DNA of 57,562 bases from Anaerolineales bacterium (GCA_016928575.1 JAFGKK010000024.1:1-57562), one strand, 5' to 3'; positions 42,943-52,998 are shown, counted from the first letter of the stretch. Notes: a model not told the origin generated them from the letters alone. Translations and numbers: made by a program.

Positions 42943-43338
42943 ATGAAGCCTCTACTGCAGAAACCGGATTGCGTCCGCCTGCCCGTGCCGGATCTGGAAT
43001 CCGGACTTTCTTTCTACCGCGACCGGCTCGGGCGCCAGCTCCTCTGGCGCACCGAGGACTCGGCCGCCCTGCGCCTTCCGGATTCCGATTGCGAGCTTTT
43101 GCTCTTCACGCGCGGACCGGACGAGGCGCTGGATTGGCGGGTGGATTCCGCGGACCGGGCCGCCGATTCATTCGCCGCCACGGGAGGCTCGATCGCCATG
43201 CCGCCCTTCGACATCCCCGTCGGCCGCGCCGCGGTGGTCCGCGACCCGTGGGGCAACACGCTTGTCCTGCTCGACTTGAGCAAAGGTACGTTCGTCACCG
43301 ACGCCGAGGGAAATGTCACCGGTGTGAAGAAAGCCTGA
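42943..43338 (+). CDS. glyoxalase/bleomycin-resistance (VOC) family protein
   Basis: A 131-residue vicinal-oxygen-chelate protein with two beta-alpha-beta3 halves: CVRLPVPDLESGLSFYRDRLGRQLLWR in the first and RAVVRDPWGNTLVLLDLSKG in the second, which ends with the conserved D-P-x-G-N motif. Members bind a metal and detoxify or modify small molecules; the substrate is not known. It lies 23 bases before a GNAT gene on the same strand, so the two may be co-expressed. Confidence 0.88.
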   Translation: MKPLLQKPDCVRLPVPDLESGLSFYRDRLGRQLLWRTEDSAALRLPDSDCELLLFTRGPDEALDWRVDSADRAADSFAATGGSIAMPPFDIPVGRAAVVRDPWGNTLVLLDLSKGTFVTDAEGNVTGVKKA

Positions 43339-43361
43339 GGCCGACCTGCGCCGGGAACGCC

Positions 43362-43805
43362 ATGGAAGAGATCACCCTGTCCGAAGAATCCCCCAGCCCC
43401 GCGGAATACGCTGCCCTGCGAGCCCTGGTCGGATGGCGGAACCCGGATCCGGCCGCGATCGCGCCCTCGCTTCGCAACTCGCTCTACTGCGTCTGCGCCC
43501 GCTCGCAGGGAAGAATGATCGGCATGGCGCGCATCATCGGCGACGGCGGATTGACCTTCTACATCCAGGATGTGATCGTCGCGCCGGACCGCCAGGGCGA
43601 GGGAATCGGCGCACGGCTGATGGAGCGCGCCATGGAATACATCCGCCGCACCGCCGCGCACAACGCGGTCGTCGGATTGATGGCCGCCAAGGGCAAGGAG
43701 GAGTTTTACGAACGCTACGGATTCACCCGCCGCCCGAACGGGGAGCTCGGCGCCGGAATGACTATCTTCTGGAGAAACCCTGACCTCCCTGCCCCCCTCA
43801 CGTAA
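43362..43805 (+). CDS. GNAT-family N-acetyltransferase
   Basis: A 147-residue acetyltransferase. LTFYIQDVIVAPDRQGEGIGARLMERAMEYI contains the acetyl-CoA Q-G-x-G-I/A loop, and GKEEFYERYGFTRRPN is the usual late strand-helix. The N-terminal SPAEYAALRALVGWRNPDP is common in the branch that contains many unassigned GNATs. ATG 43362 follows CGGGAACG. It may form a two-gene unit with the VOC gene. The acceptor is unknown. Confidence 0.9.
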   Translation: MEEITLSEESPSPAEYAALRALVGWRNPDPAAIAPSLRNSLYCVCARSQGRMIGMARIIGDGGLTFYIQDVIVAPDRQGEGIGARLMERAMEYIRRTAAHNAVVGLMAAKGKEEFYERYGFTRRPNGELGAGMTIFWRNPDLPAPLT

Positions 43806-43866
43806 GCGCTCTGTCGGTCAAAAACCGTCTGCGCGCCATTGGAGGACAGGTCCCGTTGGCAGAGTG

Positions 43867-43904
43867 CCGCCCCCTCTCCCGCCCCAAATCGGGAGAGGGG
43901 GCGG
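43867..43904. repeat. 14-bp perfect hairpin, C-rich / G-rich (family 3 relative)
   Basis: CCGCCCCCTCTCCC at 43867-43880 and its perfect reverse complement at 43891-43904 with a ten-base loop. It lies between the GNAT stop and the methyltransferase start. Confidence 0.6.
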
Positions 43905-43956
43905 GAGTGCTGGGGAAGCACAGGAAGCGGGAAGCCCAAACGGCAAGGAGCGCATC

Positions 43957-44769
43957 ATGCCCGATCCGAAAGAAAAGGTCCGTCTCACCGCCGAGCAGGA
44001 AACGCTGATGATCACGCTCTACTGCAAAACCCTCGCGGCGCCGAAGGGGGCGTTCTCCGACGCCGAGGCGTGGAGGGTCGTGGAGCGGATCGATTACGAT
44101 TTCTCGCGCCTGAAGCTCAAACCCGGGACGCGTCTGACCGTCTTCATGCGGGCCAAGCGCCTGGACCATTACGTCCGCGGGTTCCTTTCCCGCGCGCCGG
44201 ACGGAATCGTGCTGCACCTCGGCTGCGGGCTGGATACGCGCCATGCCCGCGTCGACAACGGCTCCGTCCGCTGGTTCGACCTCGACCTCCCGGACGTGAT
44301 CGCACTGCGCCGGAAGCTCTTCGCCGAATCACCCCGCTACCGCATGATCGCCTCGTCCGTCACCGATTTCCGCTGGCTGAAGGAAATCCCCCGCGGCAAA
44401 CCGGCGTTCATCGTCGCCGAAGGTTTACTGATGTATCTCGCCGAGGAAAAGGTGAAGGAACTCTTGCTCCGGTTGCGGGACGCGTTTGCGGGATGCGAAA
44501 TCGCCTTCGACGCCTTCAGCACGCTGACGGCTCGGAACATCAAGCGCGCCGACGTGCTGAAGACGACCGGCGCCACGGTCCGTTGGGGGATCGACGATCC
44601 GAAATGGATCGAAACGTGGGCGCCCGGGATCCGCCTGAAGGAAGAATGGACCTTCATGCAATCGGAAGATATCCGTAAACTGGGGGCGGCCAATTTTCTG
44701 ATGTTCAAGCTGGCCGGACTGTTCCCCGCGGCGGCGAAAGCGCATCGGATTCTGTATTATTCGCTGTAG
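43957..44769 (+). CDS. class I SAM-dependent methyltransferase (LCM / PPM-like)
   Basis: A 270-residue methyltransferase of the leucine carboxyl methyltransferase-like family (COG3315 type). VLHLGCGLDTRHARVDNGSVRWFDLDLPDV is the SAM-binding region: G-C-G-x-D-T-R then W-F-D-L-D-L-P. FIVAEGLLMYLAEEKVKELL is the family post-motif. Related proteins methylate carboxyl or hydroxyl groups of small molecules, often polyketides. ATG 43957 follows AAGGAGCG. The gene is not part of a visible biosynthetic cluster. Confidence 0.9.
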   Translation: MPDPKEKVRLTAEQETLMITLYCKTLAAPKGAFSDAEAWRVVERIDYDFSRLKLKPGTRLTVFMRAKRLDHYVRGFLSRAPDGIVLHLGCGLDTRHARVDNGSVRWFDLDLPDVIALRRKLFAESPRYRMIASSVTDFRWLKEIPRGKPAFIVAEGLLMYLAEEKVKELLLRLRDAFAGCEIAFDAFSTLTARNIKRADVLKTTGATVRWGIDDPKWIETWAPGIRLKEEWTFMQSEDIRKLGAANFLMFKLAGLFPAAAKAHRILYYSL

Positions 44770-44806
44770 ACCGCGATCGAGAAAAAATGAAACACTACAT
44801 AGAAAA

Positions 44807-44867
44807 TCCACGGAGAATACGGAGCGGCACGGATTTTCATTCCGTGGATCTCCGTGTCCTCCGTGGA
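44807..44867. repeat. nested inverted repeat with CCACGGAG ends
   Basis: TCCACGGAGAATACGGAG (44807-44824) faces CTCCGTGTCCTCCGTGGA (44850-44867), 16 of 18 pairs, and CACGGA / TCCGTG arms are nested inside. It is 58 bases before the msrA start and may be a terminator-like element or a short dispersed repeat. Confidence 0.55.
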
Positions 44868-44924
44868 TAACGCCGGCATTACCGTCGTTCTAAATGTACG
44901 CGCCGGATGAAAAATGAGGCCTCA

Positions 44925-45482
44925 ATGATCGACAAACTCGAAACCGCCACCTTCGCCGCCGGCTGCTTCTGGTGCGTGGAAGCGGTGTTCCAGGACGTGC
45001 GCGGAGTGGAACGGGTCGCATCCGGATACGCCGGCGGGGAAAAAGCCGATCCCACCTACGAGGAGGTTTGCACCGGGACGACCGGGCATGCCGAAGCGGT
45101 GCAGATCACCTTCGACCCGGCGGTCGTCTCCTACACCGACCTGCTCGACATCTTCTGGCACACGCACGATCCGACCACGCCCAACCGCCAGGGCGCGGAC
45201 GTCGGAACGCAGTACCGCTCGGCGGTTTTCTACCACGACGAGGCACAGAAGCGGGCGGCCGAAGAGGTGAAACGGAGGATCGAGGAGGAGCGGCTGTGGC
45301 CCCTGCCGATTGTGACCGAGATCGTTCCGTTCACGGCTTTCTACCCAGCCGAGGATTACCACCAAAATTACTTTAAAACCAACCCGCACCAGATGTACTG
45401 CGCGCTGACGATCAATCCGAAAGTGCGGAAATTTCGGATCGCCTTCCGCGAGAAATTAAAGAACCCGGGGGATTATCCGTAG
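44925..45482 (+). CDS. msrA: peptide methionine sulfoxide reductase A
   Basis: A 185-residue MsrA. The catalytic motif FAAGCFWCVEAVFQDVRGV holds Cys14, and GYAGG, DLLDIFWHTHDPTTPNRQG, GTQYRSAVF and EDYHQNYF are all at their normal places. It reduces methionine-S-sulfoxide in proteins with thioredoxin. ATG 44925 is preferred because GAGG lies five bases upstream; ATG 44907 would add six residues. A repeat element lies in the 156-base gap upstream. Confidence 0.96.
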   Translation: MIDKLETATFAAGCFWCVEAVFQDVRGVERVASGYAGGEKADPTYEEVCTGTTGHAEAVQITFDPAVVSYTDLLDIFWHTHDPTTPNRQGADVGTQYRSAVFYHDEAQKRAAEEVKRRIEEERLWPLPIVTEIVPFTAFYPAEDYHQNYFKTNPHQMYCALTINPKVRKFRIAFREKLKNPGDYP

Positions 45483-45859
45483 CGTAGGTCAGGTTGGCCG
45501 CTCTGGACCAAGAATATTCCGGGGCGATAGAATCCGTCATGGGACTGTCCGGAAAGAACGTCACGCCGTCTCGGGATCGTCATCCCGGGCTAATCCCGTG
45601 GCAGGTGCCTGCGCTTGCTTCCCTGGAATATTAAGGTTCCCGGTGATGGGGAACCGGAACAACCTTGGAGCGAGAGGCCCGTTAAGGTCATCTAGTGGCC
45701 AAGATCCTGGATTCCCGCCAAGACCACGCGGGAATGACGAACAAACGACTGCATGGAATTAACCCATCGAGCAGTTCGCTTGCTTTATAGCCAACCCCGT
45801 CCCAAATTCGAATGGAAAAAATGGATCTCCGCTAAAAACACCCCTTGCGAAATAAACCC
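45483..45859. other. spacer with a family 1 repeat
   Basis: The main content is the repeat at 45578-45739, which starts CGTCATCCCGGGC and ends GCGGGAATGACG. The remaining 120 bases toward the transglycosylase stop are AT-richer and hold no gene or clear terminator. Confidence 0.5.
45578..45739. repeat. dispersed palindromic repeat, family 1, diverged
   Basis: The ends match the family (CGTCAT-CCCG at the left, GCGGGAATGACG at the right) and a CTGGATTCCCGCC string lies inside, as in 10979-11105. The interior contains an added stretch not seen in the other copies. Confidence 0.6.
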
Positions 45860-48244
45860 TTACCCCGCCTGGTACAGATCGGAATAGATGACGTAATTCT
45901 CATACACCCGCCGCACGTAATTCCTCGTCTCGTCATAGCGGATCACTTCGACGAAAAGATCGTCGTCGCCTCCGGCGAGGTCGCGCCAAAAGGATGCACT
46001 GCCCGGTCCGGCGTTGTAGGCGGCAAGCGCCTGGAACAGGCTGCCGCCGAAGGAATCCCGCTGGGCTGCGAGATAGGCCGCCCCGAGCTGGACGTTGATC
46101 ACCGGCCGGTAGAGGTCGCCGACGGTCAGGCCGGCCATCCCAAGCTCGGCGGCGACCGCCTCGGCGGTCGAGGGGATCAACTGCATCAGCCCGTGGGCGT
46201 TCGCGGCCGAGGCGGCGGAGATCCCGAAGAGCGATTCCTGGCGAACCAGTCCGAAGAGCAGCAGCGGGTGGAGCGAGAAACGCGCCGCCTGGGGGACGAT
46301 CAGATCCATGAAGTAGGGGCCGAAGCGGACGTGGTTGAAGTAGGCCGGCGCGGCGAGAGTCTGCGCGTCGTTCAATCCGGCGGCGTCAAGCACCTGGCGC
46401 GCGGCCTGGGTCGCGCCCGGATAGTAGCCGATCGCCTCGAAGCGGCGGCTGAGGTAGAGCGAACCGGCCGGATCGTTCGCGGCCGAAAACCACAAACCAT
46501 CGAACTCCGCCCGCGCCTCGTCGTACAGACCGATGTCCCATAACACGCCGCCGCGCGCCAGGCGGGGATCGTTCTTCACCCCCGCGTACCGTTGTTCGAT
46601 CGGTTGATCCGACGCGAACACCGACTGGACCCAGGCTTCCGCCTGCAGGTATTCGGCGTCGAGGTCGAACGCCAGGTTGATCTCGAAGCTGCGGGAGAAG
46701 GCGCGGTTTCCGGCCAGGATGTCGGCCGCCCGTTCGGAATAGTAATCGGTCGGCGAGGCGGCTGCGGCCTGCTCCAGCGCGGACCGCGAGCCCTCCGGAT
46801 CCCCGCGCATCCCGCGCGCCTTGGACGTCCAGAACAGCGCCCGGGAGCGGGTCCAGCCGTCGCCGGAGGAAGCGCCCGCCGCCCACGCGGCTTCCGCGCC
46901 CGCGTAGTCCCCGAGCCGGTAGAGGGCAATGCCCGCCAGATGCCGCGCCTCCGCGGCGCCGGAATCGGCCGGGTAATCCTGCGCCATGCGGGTCCAGAGT
47001 TGCGCGGCCAGGGTCAGTTCCCCACCGCGCTCGGCGATCCGCGCGGCGGTATACAGCGCTTCCGGGGAGCGTGGGTGAGCCGGTATCGCATCCGCCAAGC
47101 CGGCGAGAATCGAAACCGCGCCGGCGGTATCGTCGAGCCAAGCCCAGCGGGTATACGCCAGCTCGAACAGCGCCGAATCCCAAAAGCCGGTTTCAAGACC
47201 GAGCGCCGCCGCGGCCTCGAAATCCGCCGCCGCCTCCCCGGGCCGGTCGAGAGCGCGGGCGGCCAGGCCGCGGAAGTAGAGCGCCTTGGCCGGTTCGGCG
47301 GGATCCGCCGCGAGGTAGTCGGTCAGGACAACCAGCGCCGTGTCGTGCACGCCCGCGTAATAATCCACGATCCCGCGGATCAGGTTGTCGACGGAGCGTC
47401 CGGCGTAGATCAATTCCGAAAGGCACAGGAAGGCGTCGTACGCCGCGGGGTACTCGAGCGCCGCCTCGTAGCGGGCGTAACCCTCCTCCGCCCGCCCGAG
47501 GGCGATCAGCGCGCCGCCGATCTTGCGCTGCAGCCGCGCCTTGGCGTAGGTGCTGGTCACCCCGGCCAGCACTTCCTCGTAAATGGGGATCGCCGCTTCG
47601 GCCTGTTTCGCGCCCGAGAGCGCGTCGGCCTCCTTCTCCAAGAGCCGCAGCCGGTTGGCCGGATTGGAGGCGTCCGCCGCGGCGGCATACGCCTGGACCG
47701 CCTGATCGGTCCACCCGCCGGCGAGCGAAGAATCGCCGACCCGCTCCTGGACGAAATCGTTCAACAACCCCGGGGCAAGCAGGAGAAAATTCTGATACGC
47801 GGCGACCGAGGCGGCCCAATCCGCCTGCGAAGCGGCGACCTCGCCGAGGAGCAATTGGGCGCGCCCGGCGAAGGCGCCCGCCGGATATCCGCCGATCAGG
47901 CTCTCCAGCATCGAACGCGCGCCGGCGAGATCCGCGGCATGGTACATCGTGCGCGCCAGGAAAAACGCCGCGCGTTCCGGCTCCGCTCCGGCGGCCAGCG
48001 CCGCCTGGTAGTGCGCCGCCGCGGCGGCCCAATCCCCGTTGAGCAGGGCGCGGTCTCCGAGCAGGAGGCTTTCATTCAAGGACGGCGTGGCGCTCGGCGC
48101 GACCGTCGGTGAGGGGACGGCGGTCGCGGTCAAGGTCGGCCCGGCCGCAGTCGCCGCATGCGGAATCTCCGCGCGCGGAAGCGCACATGCGGAAAGCGCG
48201 AGGAGGAGTGGAAATAAAAACGGAAATCGGCGCGTCATTTTCAT
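45860..48244 (-). CDS. lytic murein transglycosylase lipoprotein with TPR region (Slt70-like)
   Basis: A 794-residue exported protein. The lipobox LSAC is at about residue 20, followed by a short Thr/Pro/Ala linker. A long alpha-helical repeat region (about 60-600) contains TPR-like strings such as NGDWAAAAAHYQAALAAGAE, ADFEAAAALGLETG and YDAFLCLSELIY. The SLT domain begins near 650. The catalytic Glu is at about 671 in GLVRQESLFGISAASAANAHGLMQLIPSTA, and NVQLGAAYLAAQRDSFGG and ALAAYNAGPGSASFWRD follow. It cuts glycan strands of peptidoglycan, making anhydromuropeptides, and is tethered outside. The order (repeats then SLT) matches Slt70, which in Proteobacteria is soluble. Confidence 0.95.
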   Translation of the reverse strand: MKMTRRFPFLFPLLLALSACALPRAEIPHAATAAGPTLTATAVPSPTVAPSATPSLNESLLLGDRALLNGDWAAAAAHYQAALAAGAEPERAAFFLARTMYHAADLAGARSMLESLIGGYPAGAFAGRAQLLLGEVAASQADWAASVAAYQNFLLLAPGLLNDFVQERVGDSSLAGGWTDQAVQAYAAAADASNPANRLRLLEKEADALSGAKQAEAAIPIYEEVLAGVTSTYAKARLQRKIGGALIALGRAEEGYARYEAALEYPAAYDAFLCLSELIYAGRSVDNLIRGIVDYYAGVHDTALVVLTDYLAADPAEPAKALYFRGLAARALDRPGEAAADFEAAAALGLETGFWDSALFELAYTRWAWLDDTAGAVSILAGLADAIPAHPRSPEALYTAARIAERGGELTLAAQLWTRMAQDYPADSGAAEARHLAGIALYRLGDYAGAEAAWAAGASSGDGWTRSRALFWTSKARGMRGDPEGSRSALEQAAAASPTDYYSERAADILAGNRAFSRSFEINLAFDLDAEYLQAEAWVQSVFASDQPIEQRYAGVKNDPRLARGGVLWDIGLYDEARAEFDGLWFSAANDPAGSLYLSRRFEAIGYYPGATQAARQVLDAAGLNDAQTLAAPAYFNHVRFGPYFMDLIVPQAARFSLHPLLLFGLVRQESLFGISAASAANAHGLMQLIPSTAEAVAAELGMAGLTVGDLYRPVINVQLGAAYLAAQRDSFGGSLFQALAAYNAGPGSASFWRDLAGGDDDLFVEVIRYDETRNYVRRVYENYVIYSDLYQAG

Positions 48245-48589
48245 CTCGTAGTGTACTTCACTCGTCCGGCATCCGCGGGGGAGAAATCCTCCTTCCGCCC
48301 CTCAACCGGCCTCCCGTCGCTTCGCTCCGGGACAGGTTCGGCCGCCTTCTCCCAGCACCTGCCCTCGCGCCCGCCCTCGGCATGGTTTTCGCCGGGGGAA
48401 GCAGGGGTATGCTGAAAGAAGGCCGGGCTGAGGGCGGCACTGATGATCCATCACGGAATAGGAATTTCGACGCACTCCTTCGCCTTTTCAGGGTTCAGGA
48501 CGGCTTGGAACAGAGAGAGGCGGCCGGGGCTTGATCGGCTTCCGATACATTCCCTTGTCCCTCTCCGACGAGAAATTGACCCTCCGATT
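48245..48589. other. spacer between divergent transglycosylase and kinase genes
   Basis: Bases 48345-48415 contain a partial family 1 repeat (GCGCCCGCCCTCGGC then TTTTCGCCGGGGG). I see no gene. TACACT on the minus strand near 48250 could be a -10 of the transglycosylase gene. Confidence 0.4.
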
Positions 48590-48618
48590 TTGACAAAGCC
48601 GCCTGCGCATGTTACCAT
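48590..48618 (+). promoter_or_regulatory. sigma70-like promoter of the adenosine kinase gene
   Basis: TTGACA (48590-48595), 17 bases, TACCAT (48613-48618). The start would be near 48625. This is the strongest hexamer pair I see in the window. Confidence 0.65.
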
Positions 48619-48619
48619 A

Positions 48620-48662
48620 CTCCCGCGGCGCTCTCGCGAAGGGAGCGCTTTTTGCGCGGGAG
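48620..48662 (+). promoter_or_regulatory. 16-bp two-part hairpin overlapping the ribosome site of the kinase gene
   Basis: The outer stem CTCCCGCG (48620-48627) / CGCGGGAG (48655-48662) and inner stem GCGCTCTC (48628-48635) / GGGAGCGC (48641-48648) are separated on one side by a TTTTTG bulge. GGGAG at 48658-48662 is the ribosome site and lies in the outer stem, seven bases before ATG 48669. If transcription starts near 48625 only part of the outer stem is transcribed, so the element may act on DNA (operator) or RNA. Confidence 0.5.
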
Positions 48663-48668
48663 CAGAAC

Positions 48669-49625
48669 ATGAACATCGTCCTCACCGGATCGGTCGCCTT
48701 CGACTGCCTGATGACCTTCCCGGGCTTGTTCCGCGAGCAGATCCTACCCGAGAAGCTGGATTCGCTCAGCCTCTCATTCCTGGTCGACGGCCTAGCCCGC
48801 CATCGCGGCGGGACCGCCGGCAACATTGCCTACACGCTGGCCCTGCTCGGCGAACGGCCGCGGCTTATGGCGACCGCAGGCATGGATTTCGGAGAATACC
48901 GCGCCGCGCTGGAAGCGGCCGGGGTGGACACCTCGCTGACCAAGCAGTACGACGATTGCTACACCGGATCGTTCTTCGCCACCACCGACAAGGCCAACTG
49001 CCAGCTGGCTTCGTTCTATCCCGGCGCGATGGGCCGCGCGGCGGAGTTGACCTTGCGGGACGTTTCGCCGAAGCCGGACCTCGCGGTGATCTCGCCCAAC
49101 GATCCGGCGGCGATGGTGAAGTACGCCCGCGAATGCCGGGAGCTCGGCCTGCCGCTGATGTACGACCCCTCCCAGCAGGTCGCCCGGATGGACGGCGCGG
49201 ACGTCGCGGCGGGAATCGACTCCTGCCGGATCCTGATCTGCAACGAATACGAGTTCGGGCTGATCTCCAAGAAGACCGGGCGCAGCGAGGCGGAGCTGGA
49301 AGCGGGTATCGAGACCGTGATCGTGACCCTCGGGGAAAAAGGTTCGCGGATCAAGGCTGGGAATTCGCAATTCGAGGTTCCGGTCGTTCCGCCGCGGCGG
49401 ATCGCCGATCCGACCGGGGTGGGCGACGCCTTCCGCGGCGGCCTGCTGAAGGGAATGGCGCACCAAGCCCCATGGGATACCTGCGGCCGGCTGGGGGCGC
49501 TGGCGGCGACCTATTGCCTCGAGGAAGTGGGCACGCAGAACCATCAATATGCGCGCGCAGAATTTCTGGCGCGGTACGAGCAAGCGTTCGGAAAAGACAA
49601 TACGGTGGAAAAAATTCTGACCTGA
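48669..49625 (+). CDS. PfkB-family kinase, probable adenosine kinase
   Basis: A 318-residue ribokinase-fold enzyme. The first strand is VLTGSVAFDCLMTFPG, the lid region contains HRGGTAGNIAYTLALLG, and the catalytic/anion-hole motif near the end is DPTGVGDAFRGGLLKG, with the base Asp in GVGDAF. It phosphorylates a sugar or nucleoside. Because the next gene is adenosylhomocysteinase, which makes adenosine, adenosine is the likely substrate; the sequence alone does not prove it. ATG 48669 follows GGGAGCAGAAC. A 135-base spacer with a hairpin separates it from ahcY. Confidence 0.88.
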   Translation: MNIVLTGSVAFDCLMTFPGLFREQILPEKLDSLSLSFLVDGLARHRGGTAGNIAYTLALLGERPRLMATAGMDFGEYRAALEAAGVDTSLTKQYDDCYTGSFFATTDKANCQLASFYPGAMGRAAELTLRDVSPKPDLAVISPNDPAAMVKYARECRELGLPLMYDPSQQVARMDGADVAAGIDSCRILICNEYEFGLISKKTGRSEAELEAGIETVIVTLGEKGSRIKAGNSQFEVPVVPPRRIADPTGVGDAFRGGLLKGMAHQAPWDTCGRLGALAATYCLEEVGTQNHQYARAEFLARYEQAFGKDNTVEKILT

Positions 49626-49664
49626 CCCTTCCCCTCCATCCCCTGCCTCATCTCCTCCCCTTCA

Positions 49665-49706
49665 CCCCTCCCCTTCTCCTAGCGTAAGCCAGGAGAAGGG
49701 GAGGGG
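49665..49706. repeat. 16-bp perfect hairpin with CGTAAG loop, family 3
   Basis: CCCCTCCCCTTCTCCT (49665-49680), loop of ten bases containing CGTAAG, and the perfect reverse complement (49691-49706). It lies between the kinase and ahcY genes. Compare 18843-18885. Confidence 0.65.
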
Positions 49707-49739
49707 ACGGGGACGGGGTTGAGGAGGGATGGGGGTTAG

Positions 49740-51023
<1,284 letters not shown>

Positions 51024-51306
51024 CTCCTCCCCTGCCAAAGGGCTGTTAAAAATTGGTTGGATCGCGTTTCTAAATTATTCCATCCAGTTAGTTGTTCGTC
51101 ATTCCCGCGTGGTTCCAGCGGGAATCCAGGTTTTCTGCGGCCTCATGCCCGCTAAGAACACCCCCGTTCCGAGGGCAGGCGCGGGCATAACGGTCCACAG
51201 ACGGAGTTCGGCGGCCTTCCCGGCCGCTTTGTTTTTTACCGGGCACCGATTGCGTTTTCCGGACAATTGGCGCACAATTGCTCGGAAACCCCGGAAGGAT
51301 AATCGC
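51024..51306. other. spacer with a family 1 repeat
   Basis: Mostly the dispersed repeat at 51097-51192. GGAAGGA at 51292-51298 is the ribosome site of the next gene, and CACAATTG near 51268-51275 may belong to its promoter. Confidence 0.5.
51097..51192. repeat. dispersed palindromic repeat, family 1, inverted relative to 10979
   Basis: It starts CGTCATTCCCGCG and ends GGCGCGGGCATAACG, with GGGAATCCAGG and a GAGGGCAGGCGCGG stretch inside that match the reverse complement of 10979-11105. Confidence 0.7.
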
Positions 51307-52842
51307 ATGACGCAAAGCGCAGAAAAGAAGATACCGGCGCTATCCCGGTTTCCCATCCGGGAAATCCTCCTCTGCGGATTCCTGGCGGCCTGCGCCCTGC
51401 TTCCCTCCTCGCCCCTTTTCCAGCGCTTCCCGTTCCGGGATTCGGGCGCATTCCTCTACACCGGCTGGCGGATGCAAGAGGGGGAAGTGCCCTACCGGGA
51501 CGTGTGGGACCATAAACCGCCGCTGATCTATTTCATCAACGCGGCCGGCCTGACGCTCGGCGGCGGATCGGCTTGGGGCGTATGGGCGCTCGAATGGATT
51601 TCGCTCGGCGCGGCCTGCCTGCTGGCGTACCGCCTGCTGAAGCAAACCTTCGGCCCGTGGCCGGCCGGGATTTGCCTGCCGTTGATGCTGGGCGCGTTTT
51701 TCGTTCTGGCGATGGGCGGCAATCTGGCTACCGAATATGCGCTTCCGATGCAGTTCGCCTGCCTCTTCCTGGCCGCGGGTATGGGCGATGACCGGCCCGA
51801 ACGCGGCCGGATGTTCCTTCTCGGTATCCTCGGCGGCTGCCTGTTCCTTTTAAAACAAAACCTGATCGGGATCCCGGCCATCGTCGCGGCGTACCGGATT
51901 CTGTCGTCGCTCCGCCGCAAACAAGGAATCTCCGCCCTGCGCGAAACAGGCTATGCGGCGGCCGGCGCCGCCCTGGCCTTCCTCCCGGCGCTGGGCTATT
52001 TCGCCGTCCACGGCGCGCTGACCGATCTTTGGGACGCGGCGTTCCGCTACAACTTTTTTTATGCCGAGACCGGAGTTGCGGCCGCAGGAAAAAGCGTCGT
52101 CCGCGGGCTGGAAGCCGTCTCGGAAGCGGGTTTCGGGATCCTGGGTTGGATCGGTTGGTCGGCGGGAGCTTGGCTGTGGGCGCGCGGCAATGGGATCTTC
52201 CGCACTTCAGGCGGCTGGCTGAAGGCGGCGCTTTTCGCATTGCCGGTCGAACTGCTCCTGGCCGCGCTTCCCGGCCGGGTGGAGACGCATTATTACTTGA
52301 GTCTACTTCCGGCGTTTTCGGTCTTCGCGGCGCTCGCGCTGTGGGCGCTGCTGCGCGGCGCGCGGTTCCACGAGCTGTCTTTTCCGGCGCGGCTCGCCGG
52401 CGCCGCGCTGCTCTCCGCGGGGTTGTTCGCCGCCTCGGCGCCGGCCATGGTCACGCAGGCCGGCGCCTGCCGGGCCAACGATTATTCGGACGTGACGGAT
52501 TATTTGCGCGCCAACAGCACCGCGCAGGACGGCGTCTTGTTCTGGGGCGCGGAGGCGGGGTTGAACTTCGCCACGCAGCGCGCGAGCCCGACCCGGTACG
52601 CGTATCTATACCCGCTCTACCATTCAGGATATGCGCAGGAGGCGGACGCCGCGCGGTTCTTCGCCGGGGTGCGGGCCGATCCGCCGTTGTGGATCGTCGA
52701 TACCAAGAATCCGGTGACGCCGTTCCTGGAAATCCCCGCCGGCGGAGCGGCCCAGGCGGAATTCCGGGAGTGGTTCGAAGGCAACTACGCGTTTGCGGCG
52801 GAGATCCACGGGTGGAGATTTTACAGACGGAAGAGCTCATAA
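51307..52842 (+). CDS. GT-C (family 39-like) membrane glycosyltransferase
   Basis: A 511-residue integral membrane protein with about eleven helices. The first outer loop has FPFRDSGAFLYTGWRMQEGEVPYRDVWDHKPP, the GT-C pattern of an acidic pair (RDSG) followed by a conserved YRDxWDHKPP, as in dolichyl-phosphate-mannose and ArnT-like transferases. The last third is a soluble outer domain. It would transfer a sugar from a lipid-phosphate carrier to a protein or glycan outside the membrane. ATG 51307 has GGAAGGA upstream. It stands alone and meets the minus-strand module head-on. Confidence 0.85.
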   Translation: MTQSAEKKIPALSRFPIREILLCGFLAACALLPSSPLFQRFPFRDSGAFLYTGWRMQEGEVPYRDVWDHKPPLIYFINAAGLTLGGGSAWGVWALEWISLGAACLLAYRLLKQTFGPWPAGICLPLMLGAFFVLAMGGNLATEYALPMQFACLFLAAGMGDDRPERGRMFLLGILGGCLFLLKQNLIGIPAIVAAYRILSSLRRKQGISALRETGYAAAGAALAFLPALGYFAVHGALTDLWDAAFRYNFFYAETGVAAAGKSVVRGLEAVSEAGFGILGWIGWSAGAWLWARGNGIFRTSGGWLKAALFALPVELLLAALPGRVETHYYLSLLPAFSVFAALALWALLRGARFHELSFPARLAGAALLSAGLFAASAPAMVTQAGACRANDYSDVTDYLRANSTAQDGVLFWGAEAGLNFATQRASPTRYAYLYPLYHSGYAQEADAARFFAGVRADPPLWIVDTKNPVTPFLEIPAGGAAQAEFREWFEGNYAFAAEIHGWRFYRRKSS

Positions 52843-52956
52843 GCGACGACCAATCCGCCTGCATTACATAACCGAAGCGGTCCCCGCTTTGAACACATAC
52901 GCTGCGCGAATGTCGGAGCGTAGATGATGGGCCGTGCCGATTCTGCATTTTTCTTT

Positions 52957-52989
52957 ACGCCGAGGCGGGCTCTACGCCCGTCTCGGCGT
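52957..52989. terminator. hairpin between convergent genes (CCGAGGCGG core)
   Basis: ACGCCGAGGCGGGC and ACGCCCGTCTCGGCGT form a stem with one wobble. Only short T stretches lie on either side. It probably ends both the GT-C gene and the minus-strand module. Confidence 0.55.
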
Positions 52990-52998
52990 TTCACCCCC

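Noticed and set aside
46592-48112. 506-codon plus-strand frame opposite the transglycosylase
   Set aside because: Antisense shadow of a TPR-rich, GC-rich gene; no start site or domain.
48620-48662. SAH riboswitch upstream of the adenosine kinase gene
   Set aside because: The known SAH riboswitch consensus is not present; only a simple two-part hairpin is seen.
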